DNA from: SVQP01 sp045606685
GTDB lineage: Bacteria > Bacillota > Clostridia > Oscillospirales > CAG-272
Assembly: GCA_045606685.1 (NCBI GenBank)
Contig: JAZUSJ010000154.1
Span: forward strand, 1 to 6,713
Direction of reading: 5' to 3'
DNA: 6,713 bases
A program made the translations under genes and the position numbers. Shown here piece after piece: positions 1-5,713 of the stretch (position 1 is the first letter of the stretch; every line of letters begins with the position of its first letter). The notes below the pieces were generated by a model. It did no database searches. It saw only the letters and a program-made list of their open reading frames with translations, and had not been told where the DNA came from.

Positions 1-577
1 TATAGGACGCGTTTTGCGTGCTGACCGTGATGTAAACAAGTCCCGTGCAGCCGCCAAAGGCAAGGTGTCCGATGTTGGTCACGCTTGCGGGGATCTGCAC
101 GACCGAGATTGAGGTGCAGTTATAAAACGCCTGCGAGCCGATGGCGGTGACCTTGTCGCCCGAGGGGCTGGTTGACGGAATGACCACGCAGATGTCGCTG
201 CACGCGCCAATTCCGGTCAGCGTGCAGGTGCCGTTGCCGTTTGAAGCAAAGGTCAGCCCTGCGCTGTCGGTGCTGCTGCCTTGGTTGCCCGGGTTGTTTT
301 GATTTCCGGGATTTGAGTTATCGGGAATGATGACGGTGGGCTGCGTTTGCTGCTCGGCACCGCCTTGGTTGCCCTGACCGTTCTGGTTGCCCTGATTGCC
401 CGGGGTGTCGTATTGATTTCCGGGTGTCTGATCCATGCCGCCCTGCAGCACGTCGGTGGTTTGCTCGCTGCCATCCTTGGGCGGCTCATCCTCTTTTTTG
501 TTGTTGCAGGCAGTTGCTGAGAGCAAAAGCAAGCCGATCAGCGCAAATGCCAGTGTTTTTGTCCACGTTTGATTCAT
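1..577 (-). CDS. BspA-like leucine-rich-repeat lipoprotein, N-terminal part (cut by window edge)
   Basis: Reading leftward from the ATG at 577, the frame stays open for 192 codons to the window edge, so the C-terminus is missing. Residues 1-23 form a signal peptide (basic TWTK, then a Leu/Ala-rich core) ending in a lipobox-like ATAC, with Cys24 as the probable lipidation site. Residues 25-110 are a low-complexity Gly/Asn/Gln/Pro linker with repeated PGNQ and GNQ units, likely crossing the cell wall. From about residue 113 the sequence fits the BspA/LRR_5 family: an entry segment (LTFASNGNGTCTLTGIG), then VIPSTSPSGDKVTAIGSQAF and a repeat with AFYNCTSISVVQIPASVTNIG, followed by AFGGCTGL. Such proteins are surface-anchored and often thought to bind host or matrix ligands; the ligand here is unknown. 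An AAGGAGGT ribosome site lies just upstream, fixing the start. Family call is strong; function is inferred. Confidence 0.88.
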   Translation of the reverse strand, partial: MNQTWTKTLAFALIGLLLLSATACNNKKEDEPPKDGSEQTTDVLQGGMDQTPGNQYDTPGNQGNQNGQGNQGGAEQQTQPTVIIPDNSNPGNQNNPGNQGSSTDSAGLTFASNGNGTCTLTGIGACSDICVVIPSTSPSGDKVTAIGSQAFYNCTSISVVQIPASVTNIGHLAFGGCTGLVYITVSTQNASY

Positions 578-580
578 GAA

Positions 581-592
581 CGTACCTCCTTT
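581..592 (-). promoter_or_regulatory. Ribosome binding site of the BspA-like lipoprotein gene
   Basis: Reverse complement reads AAAGGAGGTACG just before the ATG at 577, a near-perfect match to the 16S anti-Shine-Dalgarno sequence. It decides the start codon of the leftward gene. Confidence 0.85.
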
Positions 593-608
593 TTTGTGAT
601 GTGCTTTG

Positions 609-637
609 ATTATAGCAACCGATATGCAGGATGTCAA
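609..637 (-). promoter_or_regulatory. Sigma-A promoter of the BspA-like lipoprotein gene
   Basis: On the minus strand TTGACA (632-637) is followed by a 17-base spacer and TATAAT (609-614), both perfect consensus hexamers. A TG one base before the -10 makes it an extended -10 promoter as well. Transcription should start near 602, giving a leader of about 25 bases that carries the ribosome site. Strong and apparently constitutive by sequence; no obvious operator overlaps it. Confidence 0.85.
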
Positions 638-767
638 AGCATTTCGTGCGACGCACTTCGGCCGTCTTTGGGCTGCTTTGACCGCTTTTGCTTGGCTTTG
701 CCCGATTGTGAGTGCATTCGCGCAAAAAAATCGTGCGACATTTTTCGCAGGCCGATATGATCTGCGC

Positions 768-796
768 TTGCCTTTTTGAAAAATTTTTGCTATAAT
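768..796 (+). promoter_or_regulatory. Sigma-A extended -10 promoter of the first ECF sigma operon
   Basis: TTGCCT (768-773), a 17-base spacer and TATAAT (791-796) preceded by TGC form an extended -10 promoter. The predicted start is near 803, leaving a leader of roughly 70 bases before the sigma factor ATG. A TTGAAA at 776-781 is too close to the -10 (9 bases) to be its -35. No ECF-type (GAAC/CGT) element was found here, so this sigma gene looks driven by the housekeeping sigma factor. Confidence 0.75.
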
Positions 797-870
797 GAAA
801 AAAACTGTTAGAATTTTGCATAAATGACGTCTATATAAGTGAAAGGGCAATTTTGAAAGGAGGATACGCT

Positions 871-1431
871 ATGGACGACCGACAAATTATTTCCATGTAT
901 TTTGCAAGGAATGAAGCCGCCCTTGCACAGACACAGCAAAAATACGGTGAGTACGTCATGAGCATAGCAAACAACATTCTGGATAACGTACAGGATGCGC
1001 AGGAATGTCTGAACGATGCGCTGCTCAGGCTATGGCACTCTATCCCACCCGAGAATCCCAAGGATCTCAAGGCGTATATTGCCAAGATCGTCAGAAACGA
1101 TGCGCTTGACCGCTACCGCGACCGCACGCGCCAAAAGCGAGGAGGAGGGCAGGTGCCTGTTGCTTTGACTGAGGTAGAGGACGTTTTGCAAGGCTCGGAT
1201 GATCCTATGTCCGAGGCTGACCGTCGCGCACTCGTGTCATTGATCAACAGCTTTTTGCAAACGCAGCCCGAGCGTGAGCGAAACGTATTTATCCTGCGCT
1301 ATTTCTACTTGGAATCCGTTTCCGAGATCGCAAAAGCACATAAGCTCAAACAGAGCCACGTGCTCATGATCCTTTCCCGTACAAGACAAAAGCTCAAAAA
1401 AGCGATCGAAAAGGAGGGGTATACGATATGA
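871..1431 (+). CDS. ECF-type RNA polymerase sigma factor (first module)
   Basis: A 186-residue sigma-70 family protein of the extracytoplasmic function class, directing RNA polymerase to a dedicated promoter set. Region 2 spans about residues 24-90 (YGEYVMSIANNILDNVQDAQ, then ECLNDALLRLWHSIPP, the -10-recognition and core-binding helices). Region 4 spans about 121-181 with FLQTQPERERNVFILRYFY and an HTH (SVSEIAKAHKLKQSHVLMIL) that would read the -35. A variable linker with GGGQVPVAL joins them; there is no region 3, as is usual for ECF factors. The start is the ATG at 871 because AAAGGAGG (857-864) lies six bases upstream; an in-frame TTG at 853 would place the ribosome site inside the gene. 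The stop overlaps the next gene's start (ATGA), implying translational coupling to its probable anti-sigma factor. Target genes cannot be told from the sequence. Confidence 0.93.
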   Translation: MDDRQIISMYFARNEAALAQTQQKYGEYVMSIANNILDNVQDAQECLNDALLRLWHSIPPENPKDLKAYIAKIVRNDALDRYRDRTRQKRGGGQVPVALTEVEDVLQGSDDPMSEADRRALVSLINSFLQTQPERERNVFILRYFYLESVSEIAKAHKLKQSHVLMILSRTRQKLKKAIEKEGYTI

Positions 1432-2525
1432 AAGCAAACGATTTTTTGCATTTGTTGGGTGAAATTGACGATGATCTGATCGTAAACGCAAAAAAAGCCC
1501 CCGCTCCCAAACGCAGTCCTGCATGGCGCAAGACGCTGTGTATTGCAGCCGCAGCCTGTTTGATGGTAGGAATATTGACGGCCACGATTTGGATTACCAT
1601 GCGCGAAAGCCCCCCGGTGCCGCCGATAGAAACAGACACAGATATGATTACGAATCAAGAAATCACGTCCGATGTTCAAGAAGAAACGACAGTGCAAGAC
1701 CAAATCATCACTGACGGAGCCTTTTTGGAATACTTCAGTGCATTACAATATGGTTCCGCGGAGGCTTCGGGACTGCCGAGTGATCACAAGAACAATTTTT
1801 CTTACAATGAGCATGATTACCAGGACGAATCCGTGAACCGAACCCTTAAAGTCAACATGCGAGGAACCGAGTATGAGTTGACATATGAGGAGTCATCGGA
1901 TGGTCCGTTATATCATGATACCATTCACAAATACAGTGATGGGGTAAGAGAGCAATGGTTTGATGAAAACATGGAAAAATGCGTGTATTATTACAATCCC
2001 TATAGGCCGGGTGATGTAGATGCTTGTTCAAAAGAGAAGCAAATGGAAATCGCATATGCCTTTTTGGAAAGTCAGGTAACGAATCCGGAGCAATATCAAA
2101 TAACCAGAGAAGATTATATTTCTGATACGAATGGTTTGTATATTCATTTTACCAGAATGAATAATGGAATTGCGACATGCGATCGGGTAATACTAAGAAT
2201 AAACAAAGAGGGTGTTATCACACTGTTCAAGCTTGAGCATATTAATGAAATGAGCAATGTACGGCCCATTCCGGAAGAAATTATACAAAGCGCGAATATA
2301 GCACTTGAGAATGAAGTACAAAGTATTTATAGGCAGTTAGCAGAACAACAAGACTATGAAATGACCTATAAGGCTGAAATAGAAAAGCTTATCAGATTGG
2401 ATGATGGACGATTGGCTTTTGATTGCCACGTTGAAGCCAAGGTTACGACTCCGGACGGTGAGATTCTGACCGAAGGAGCATGGTTTATCATTCCCATTAC
2501 AGAGCCTGCTGTAAAAGCAGAGTAA
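1428..2525 (+). CDS. Single-pass membrane protein, probable anti-sigma factor for the upstream ECF sigma
   Basis: A 365-residue protein. Residues 1-35 are cytoplasmic and contain GEIDDDLIVNA, a short acidic motif I recognise from the N-termini of many clostridial membrane proteins encoded next to ECF sigma factors; it probably binds the sigma. A basic PKRSPAWRK stop precedes one membrane segment at about 36-58 (TLCIAAAACLMVGILTATIW). Residues 60-95 are a Pro/Thr/Asp-rich linker, and the rest (about 98-365) is exported. The exported part has stretches such as GLYIHFTRMNNGIATCDRVI followed by RINKEGVITLFKLEHI that recall PepSY-like beta folds (weak inference). There is no zinc-binding HxxxCxxC, unlike the second module. 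AAGGAGG (1411-1417) precedes the ATG, which overlaps the sigma stop. The exported half is visibly more AT-rich than neighbouring genes (many ATA, AGA and AAT codons). Role by position and topology; not proven. Confidence 0.75.
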   Translation: MKANDFLHLLGEIDDDLIVNAKKAPAPKRSPAWRKTLCIAAAACLMVGILTATIWITMRESPPVPPIETDTDMITNQEITSDVQEETTVQDQIITDGAFLEYFSALQYGSAEASGLPSDHKNNFSYNEHDYQDESVNRTLKVNMRGTEYELTYEESSDGPLYHDTIHKYSDGVREQWFDENMEKCVYYYNPYRPGDVDACSKEKQMEIAYAFLESQVTNPEQYQITREDYISDTNGLYIHFTRMNNGIATCDRVILRINKEGVITLFKLEHINEMSNVRPIPEEIIQSANIALENEVQSIYRQLAEQQDYEMTYKAEIEKLIRLDDGRLAFDCHVEAKVTTPDGEILTEGAWFIIPITEPAVKAE

Positions 2526-2536
2526 TTTCACATACC

Positions 2537-2562
2537 CCCCGTGGCAATGCCGCGGGGCTTTT
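2537..2562 (+). terminator. Rho-independent terminator of the first sigma operon
   Basis: CCCCGTGGC and GCCGCGGGG form a 9-bp stem (one G-U pair) around a three-base AAT loop, followed by CTTTT. The stem is strong but the T-tract is short. It lies 12 bases after the anti-sigma stop and ends four bases before the next promoter's -35. Confidence 0.75.
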
Positions 2563-2565
2563 GAC

Positions 2566-2594
2566 TTGACAAACGCAGCAAAATGTGGTATGAT
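2566..2594 (+). promoter_or_regulatory. Sigma-A promoter of the dus operon
   Basis: TTGACA (2566-2571), a 17-base spacer and TATGAT (2589-2594) give a near-consensus promoter. Transcription should begin near 2601, about 25 bases before the dus ATG. Because it sits immediately behind the preceding terminator, the two operons are cleanly insulated. The promoter also argues against a TTG start at 2566 for dus. Confidence 0.85.
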
Positions 2595-2625
2595 TTTTAA
2601 TATCAAACACAAGGACGGACGGCAC

Positions 2626-3648
2626 ATGAAGATCGGAGAAGCACAACTCGCACACGGCCTGTTTTTAGCACCCATGGCGGGCGCAACGGACAGGGCTTTT
2701 CGCCGTGCCTGCAGGCAGAACGGTGCGGAATTCACGGTCAGCGAAATGGTGTCGGCCAAGGCGCTTTGCTATGAGCAAAAAAGCCCCAAGTTTGCAAGCC
2801 GCTCCAAGAGCGCACCGCTTGCCTGTGTGCTCAGAGAGGAATATCCCATGGCGGTGCAGCTGTTCGGCCACGAGCCCGAGCTGATGGCCGAGGCCGCGCG
2901 TATGATCGAGGCCTGCGATTATCTCGGCTGCAAGAGCGAGATGCCGCCCGTGGCCATCGATATCAACATGGGCTGCCCGGTCAATAAGGTGGTGGCCAAC
3001 GGCGAGGGAAGTGCCTTGATGAAGGATATCCCTTTGGCGGGTAAGATCATAGAGGCGGTCGTAGGGGCGGTCAAGCTGCCCGTGACTGTCAAAATGCGTG
3101 CGGGTTGGGACGAGAACAGCATCAACGCGCCCGAGCTTGCGCGTGTGGCCGAGGCTGCGGGAGCAAGTGCGATCTTTGTGCATTGCCGCACGCGAAAGCA
3201 GATGTATATGCCCGGGGCTGATCCCGAGGTCGTGCGCTTAGTCAAAGAGAGCGTGGGCATTCCCGTGATCGGCAACGGTGATATTGCCACACCCGAGGAC
3301 GGTGTGCGCATGCTGCGGCAGACAGGCTGTGACGGGATCATGATCGGTCGCGGTGCGCTGGGCAATCCTTGGATCTTTGCCCAGACGGCTGCGCTGCTTG
3401 AGGGCAGAGAATACACGCTGCCAACCATTGAGCAGCGATTTGACACCGCCATGAAGCAGATTTACGAAATGGTGGAGCAAAAGGGCATGCGCGTGGGCAT
3501 GGCCGAGGCCAAAAAGCACGCGGCATGGTACGTGCGTGACGTGCGCTACGCGGCTTTGACGCGCGACCGCATCATGCAGGCAGAAAGCCCCGAGCAGATC
3601 CGAGCGGTCTACGACGAGCTGATGGCCATGCAAAAACAAGAGCAATAA
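2626..3648 (+). CDS. dusB: tRNA-dihydrouridine synthase (DusB type)
   Basis: A 340-residue FMN enzyme that reduces specific uridines in the tRNA D-loop to dihydrouridine with NADPH, acting in the cytoplasm. Family hallmarks in order: APMAG (15-19) opening the TIM barrel; AVQLFG (76-81); INMGCPVNK (113-121) with Cys117 as the catalytic acid; VKMRAGWD (155-162); HCRTRKQMYMPGAD (186-199), normally HGRTR; and the FMN phosphate loops GNGDI (216-220) and IGRGALGNPW (240-249). The C-terminal helical tRNA-binding domain (about 255-335) is present, so length is normal. The segment before the catalytic motif (ACDYLGCKSEMPPVAIDINM) is a little longer than usual. The ATG at 2626 is chosen because upstream in-frame starts overlap the promoter; its ribosome site (AAGGA, 2611-2615) is weak. 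The next gene starts 36 bases on with no terminator between, suggesting co-transcription. The DusB subgroup is likely rather than certain. Confidence 0.93.
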   Translation: MKIGEAQLAHGLFLAPMAGATDRAFRRACRQNGAEFTVSEMVSAKALCYEQKSPKFASRSKSAPLACVLREEYPMAVQLFGHEPELMAEAARMIEACDYLGCKSEMPPVAIDINMGCPVNKVVANGEGSALMKDIPLAGKIIEAVVGAVKLPVTVKMRAGWDENSINAPELARVAEAAGASAIFVHCRTRKQMYMPGADPEVVRLVKESVGIPVIGNGDIATPEDGVRMLRQTGCDGIMIGRGALGNPWIFAQTAALLEGREYTLPTIEQRFDTAMKQIYEMVEQKGMRVGMAEAKKHAAWYVRDVRYAALTRDRIMQAESPEQIRAVYDELMAMQKQEQ

Positions 3649-3684
3649 ACCAAAATCAATATAGAGAAAGCGAGGTGAACGCAG

Positions 3685-4257
3685 GTGTCCGAAAAGCAAT
3701 ATGCAAGGCTTTTGCTGGCAGCAAAGGCAGGGGATCACGATGCGTTCGCCTCGCTTGTTCGAGCCTATCAGGACAGGGTGTATTCCTTGGCCTACTATAT
3801 GACAAAGAATCATCACGATGCCGAGGACGTGGCGCAGGAGGTCTTTTTGAAGATTTGGCGCTCGCTGCCAAGCTACAGAGGAGATCACGAGCCGGACACA
3901 TGGATCATGAAGATCGCCAAAAACGCCTGCCTTGACCATTTGAAGCAGAAAAGGACGGTCGAGCCTTTGGAATGGGAACGGGACGGTGAGATCCTGGAAC
4001 GCCCGATCGTGGACGAGGACGTGCAGAGCAATCCGTCCCAGGCTTTTGCGCAAAAGGAGATGCGCGACGAGGTTGCCAAGGCGCTTTTGCGCTTGCCGCC
4101 CGAGTACCGCGAGATACTGACGCTGCGGTATATGGACGGCCTTTCCTACGAGCAGCTGTGCCGTGTGCTGGAGATTGGCGAGGGAACGGTCAAATCAAGA
4201 CTGTGGCGCGCCAAAAATACTTTGAAAAAAATTTTGGAAAACGGGAACATTTTTTGA
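3685..4257 (+). CDS. ECF sigma factor, SigW/RpoE-like (second module)
   Basis: A 190-residue ECF sigma factor closer to the classical SigW/RpoE type than the one at 871. Region 2 (about 20-88) includes FASLVRAYQDRVYSLAYYMT, DAEDVAQEVFLKIWRSLPSY and FRGD-like YRGD, then TWIMKIAKNACLDHLKQKR, the -10-reading part. Region 4 (about 128-184) has LLRLPPEYREILTLRYMDG and the HTH LSYEQLCRVLEIGEGTVKSR followed by LWRAKNTLKKIL. The start is GTG at 3685, set by GAGGTG (3672-3677) seven bases upstream. It follows dus by 36 bases and precedes the zinc-finger anti-sigma gene by 36 bases, the usual order for a sigma/anti-sigma pair. The sigma should be held inactive at the membrane until its partner is cleaved or rearranged; the inducing signal is unknown. 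Confidence 0.95.
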   Translation: MSEKQYARLLLAAKAGDHDAFASLVRAYQDRVYSLAYYMTKNHHDAEDVAQEVFLKIWRSLPSYRGDHEPDTWIMKIAKNACLDHLKQKRTVEPLEWERDGEILERPIVDEDVQSNPSQAFAQKEMRDEVAKALLRLPPEYREILTLRYMDGLSYEQLCRVLEIGEGTVKSRLWRAKNTLKKILENGNIF

Positions 4258-4268
4258 TCAACTTCGTA
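4245..4268 (+). promoter_or_regulatory. Candidate ECF-dependent promoter ahead of the anti-sigma gene
   Basis: GGGAAC (ending at 4248), exactly 16 bases, then CGTATT (from 4265) resembles the ECF promoter layout of B. subtilis SigW (TGAAAC, 16 bases, CGTA). The spacer opens with ATTTTTT; T-tracts after the -35 are reported for B. subtilis ECF promoters. A start near 4275 would leave a short leader carrying the strong ribosome site of the anti-sigma gene. It begins inside the last codons of the sigma gene, so chance similarity is possible. Confidence 0.4.
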
Positions 4269-4278
4269 TTACATGGTG

Positions 4279-4288
4279 AAGGAGGTGA
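4279..4288 (+). promoter_or_regulatory. Strong ribosome binding site deciding the anti-sigma start
   Basis: AAGGAGGTGA matches the anti-Shine-Dalgarno sequence perfectly and sits at ideal spacing for the ATG at 4294. An in-frame ATG at 4273 lies upstream of it and is therefore not the start. Confidence 0.88.
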
Positions 4289-4293
4289 GATAT

Positions 4294-5049
4294 ATGGACA
4301 GATGCGAGAAAATTGAGAAGCTGTTGGCCGCTTATGCGGACGGTGAGCTGAACGGACGTCAAAAGGCACTTGTGGAGCAGCACGTGGCGCATTGTCCGCA
4401 TTGTAAAGCCTTGCTTGATGAATATCTCGCCTTGAACGACGTGCTTGCGTCCTGTGCCGTAAAGGCACCCGAGGGCTTTGCAGAGCGCGTCATGGAGTCC
4501 GTGCAGCACACAAAGCAGGCAGCACCCGCAGCACGCGGCGTGCGCCTTGGAAAAATTGCGCCCTTTGTGGGCGTGGGTGTGGCGGCCGTGCTGTGCATCG
4601 GTGTGCTGAGCAGCGGTCTTGTGCAGCGTATGGGACAGATCTTTGATCATCAGGAAAACGTAGAGCAGGAGCAGCAGACCGCAGCGGGTGCGCCCGATCC
4701 TGCGCCCGAGGATGATATTGTGGGAGGCGCGGAGTCTGCAGAGATGCCTACCGATGACGACGCGGCTACGATGGATGAAGCGGCGACGGATATGGAGCGG
4801 GACACCTATGAAGAAAGCTGTGCCGAGCCGGATACCGAGGCTGCAACCGATATAGAATCACCCACTTATCCCGAAACCGCGCAGGACGGCATGGAAAGCG
4901 AGCCTGCCGAGGACGCCACGCCCTCCACCGAGGCCGAAACCGCCGTCCCCGGAGAAAACGAAACCGAAGAGGAGTCGGAATCCGAGTCCGAGTCCGAAAC
5001 AGAAACAGATTCCGAAACCGAGGAAGGGGAGGAAAATCGGGATGCGTGA
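4294..5049 (+). CDS. Zinc-finger (ZAS/zf-HC2) membrane anti-sigma factor with acidic exported tail
   Basis: A 251-residue RsiW-like protein expected to sequester the ECF sigma encoded just upstream. The cytoplasmic N-terminus (1-86) carries the ZAS motif HVAHCPHC (His30, Cys34, Cys37, spacing Hx3Cx2C) after CEKIEKLLAAYADGELNGRQ. One membrane segment lies at about 88-110 (IAPFVGVGVAAVLCIGVLSS). The exported tail (111-251) is extremely acidic and low in hydrophobic residues: it holds a 20-residue-period repeat (EAATDMERDTYEE at 162-174 and EAATDIESPTYPE at 182-194) and ends in alternating Ser/Thr-Glu (228-243). Such a tail has no globular look and may span the wall or present a cleavage site for regulated proteolysis (inference from the RsiW pathway). 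Its stop overlaps the next gene by eight bases, implying coupling. Sigma-binding role is strongly supported by motif and gene order. Confidence 0.92.
   Translation: MDRCEKIEKLLAAYADGELNGRQKALVEQHVAHCPHCKALLDEYLALNDVLASCAVKAPEGFAERVMESVQHTKQAAPAARGVRLGKIAPFVGVGVAAVLCIGVLSSGLVQRMGQIFDHQENVEQEQQTAAGAPDPAPEDDIVGGAESAEMPTDDDAATMDEAATDMERDTYEESCAEPDTEAATDIESPTYPETAQDGMESEPAEDATPSTEAETAVPGENETEEESESESESETETDSETEEGEENRDA
4972..5027 (+). repeat. Low-complexity Ser/Thr-Glu coding repeat
   Basis: Consecutive hexamers of the TCCGAG / TCCGAA / ACAGAA type encode the alternating acidic end of the anti-sigma tail. Codons vary (GAG/GAA, TCG/TCC), so the pattern looks kept at protein level, though slippage could change its length between strains. 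Confidence 0.7.
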
Positions 5050-5692
5050 GCTGATCATTCTGACGTCGGACGCGCGTCTTGGACAGGTGCTTGCCATGCA
5101 GGCCGAGCTTTGCGGAGCGCAAGGCATCATCAAGGCCGACGCGCAAGGTCTGAGTGCCGCGCAATGGGAGCAGATCCGTATTGCGCTGGTGGATCTGGAT
5201 GCCAAGCAAAGCGGTACCATCCCCGAGCACGTGCGCGTGCTGGGACTTTGTCGCGATCCCGAAAATTTACCGCTGCGTGCGCGCCGCATGGCGCACGTGC
5301 TGTTTCGCCGTCCTTGCCGCATGGCAGAGCTTCGCCGTGAGATCAGCTCTGTGCTTCAGAAGGAGGAAAGACCTTGGCCGTCAGCTCTAACAGCTCCGAC
5401 GGCACAGCACGGGCGGAACACGCTGCAGCTGTTGCATGATAGCCGCTGCGTGCTGCTCGGAAACACGCAGATCTCCTTGAGCGATAAGGAATTTGCCGTG
5501 CTGTCGCGATTGATGCAAAAGGGCGAGGAGGGGCTTTCCAAGGAGGAGCTTGCCGCTTTGTTCAAAAACGGGATCTCCAACGAGGGGCAGGTGTATATCT
5601 GTCATTTGCGCAAAAAGCTGGAGCATGCCTTTGGCGTGCGTCTGATCAAGACCGTGCGAAATAAGGGCTACGTATACGTGGGTGACCGATAA
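5042..5692 (+). CDS. OmpR-type winged-helix regulator with degenerate receiver domain
   Basis: A 216-residue DNA-binding protein. Residues 1-107 have the length and strand order of a response-regulator receiver but a decayed active site: the beta-1 acidic pair is reduced to TSD (8-10), the beta-3 strand IALVDLD keeps Asp51 as a possible acceptor, and the usual beta-5 Lys-Pro is Arg90-Pro91 (FRRPC). Residues 108-128 are a linker. Residues 129-216 are a Trans_reg_C winged helix (ISLSDKEFAVLSRLM, LSKEELAALF, then EGQVYICHLRKKLEHAFGVR and wing IKTVRNKGYVYVG). It probably binds DNA without kinase control; no histidine kinase gene is visible. GGGGAGG (5026-5032) precedes the ATG, which overlaps the anti-sigma stop by eight bases, so the two are likely translated together. 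Whether it regulates the sigma operon itself or other genes is unknown. Confidence 0.85.
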   Translation: MRELIILTSDARLGQVLAMQAELCGAQGIIKADAQGLSAAQWEQIRIALVDLDAKQSGTIPEHVRVLGLCRDPENLPLRARRMAHVLFRRPCRMAELRREISSVLQKEERPWPSALTAPTAQHGRNTLQLLHDSRCVLLGNTQISLSDKEFAVLSRLMQKGEEGLSKEELAALFKNGISNEGQVYICHLRKKLEHAFGVRLIKTVRNKGYVYVGDR

Positions 5693-5713
5693 AAATACAA
5701 GGAGGACGAGATT

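Larger units (their letters stand above)
578..870. other. Divergent intergenic region
   Basis: These 293 bases separate the leftward lipoprotein gene from the rightward sigma factor gene. They hold one promoter for each direction and the two ribosome sites. The roughly 130 bases between the promoters (638-767) contain a 9-base direct repeat TCGTGCGAC (644-652 and 731-739) and no convincing gene. Short open frames here show no coding signs: no ribosome site, Cys/Arg-rich composition, and overlap with promoters. Confidence 0.7.

Noticed and set aside
569..760. 63-codon plus-strand open frame
   Set aside because: Its start lies inside the lipoprotein start region, it has no ribosome site, and the residues do not resemble a protein.
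486..821. 111-codon minus-strand open frame across the divergent promoter region
   Set aside because: It overlaps both promoters and runs out of frame into the lipoprotein gene; there is no ribosome site, while the lipoprotein frame has a signal peptide, lipobox and known repeats.
853..870. Upstream TTG start of the first sigma factor
   Set aside because: It would place the AAAGGAGG ribosome site inside the gene; the ATG at 871 has ideal spacing.
2566..2625. Upstream TTG start of the dus gene
   Set aside because: It coincides with the -35 hexamer of the promoter and adds residues not seen in the family.
3649..3684. Separate promoter for the second sigma gene
   Set aside because: The 36-base gap is A-rich with TATAGA-like letters but has no convincing -35, and no terminator precedes it.
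3238..4053. 271-codon minus-strand open frame opposite dus and the second sigma factor
   Set aside because: It is antisense to two well-recognised genes, His/Leu/Arg-rich in the way of a shadow frame, with no ribosome site or family likeness.
4273..4293. Upstream ATG of the anti-sigma gene
   Set aside because: The strong ribosome site AAGGAGGTGA lies downstream of it and serves the ATG at 4294, where ZAS proteins normally begin.
4972..5027. Possible CRISPR or tandem-repeat array
   Set aside because: The repeats are short hexamers in frame inside a gene, without spacers.
4766..5322. Two 154-codon minus-strand frames opposite the acidic tail
   Set aside because: Their Arg/Phe/Gly-rich content is the antisense image of the Glu/Ser codon repeat; no ribosome site or conserved motif.
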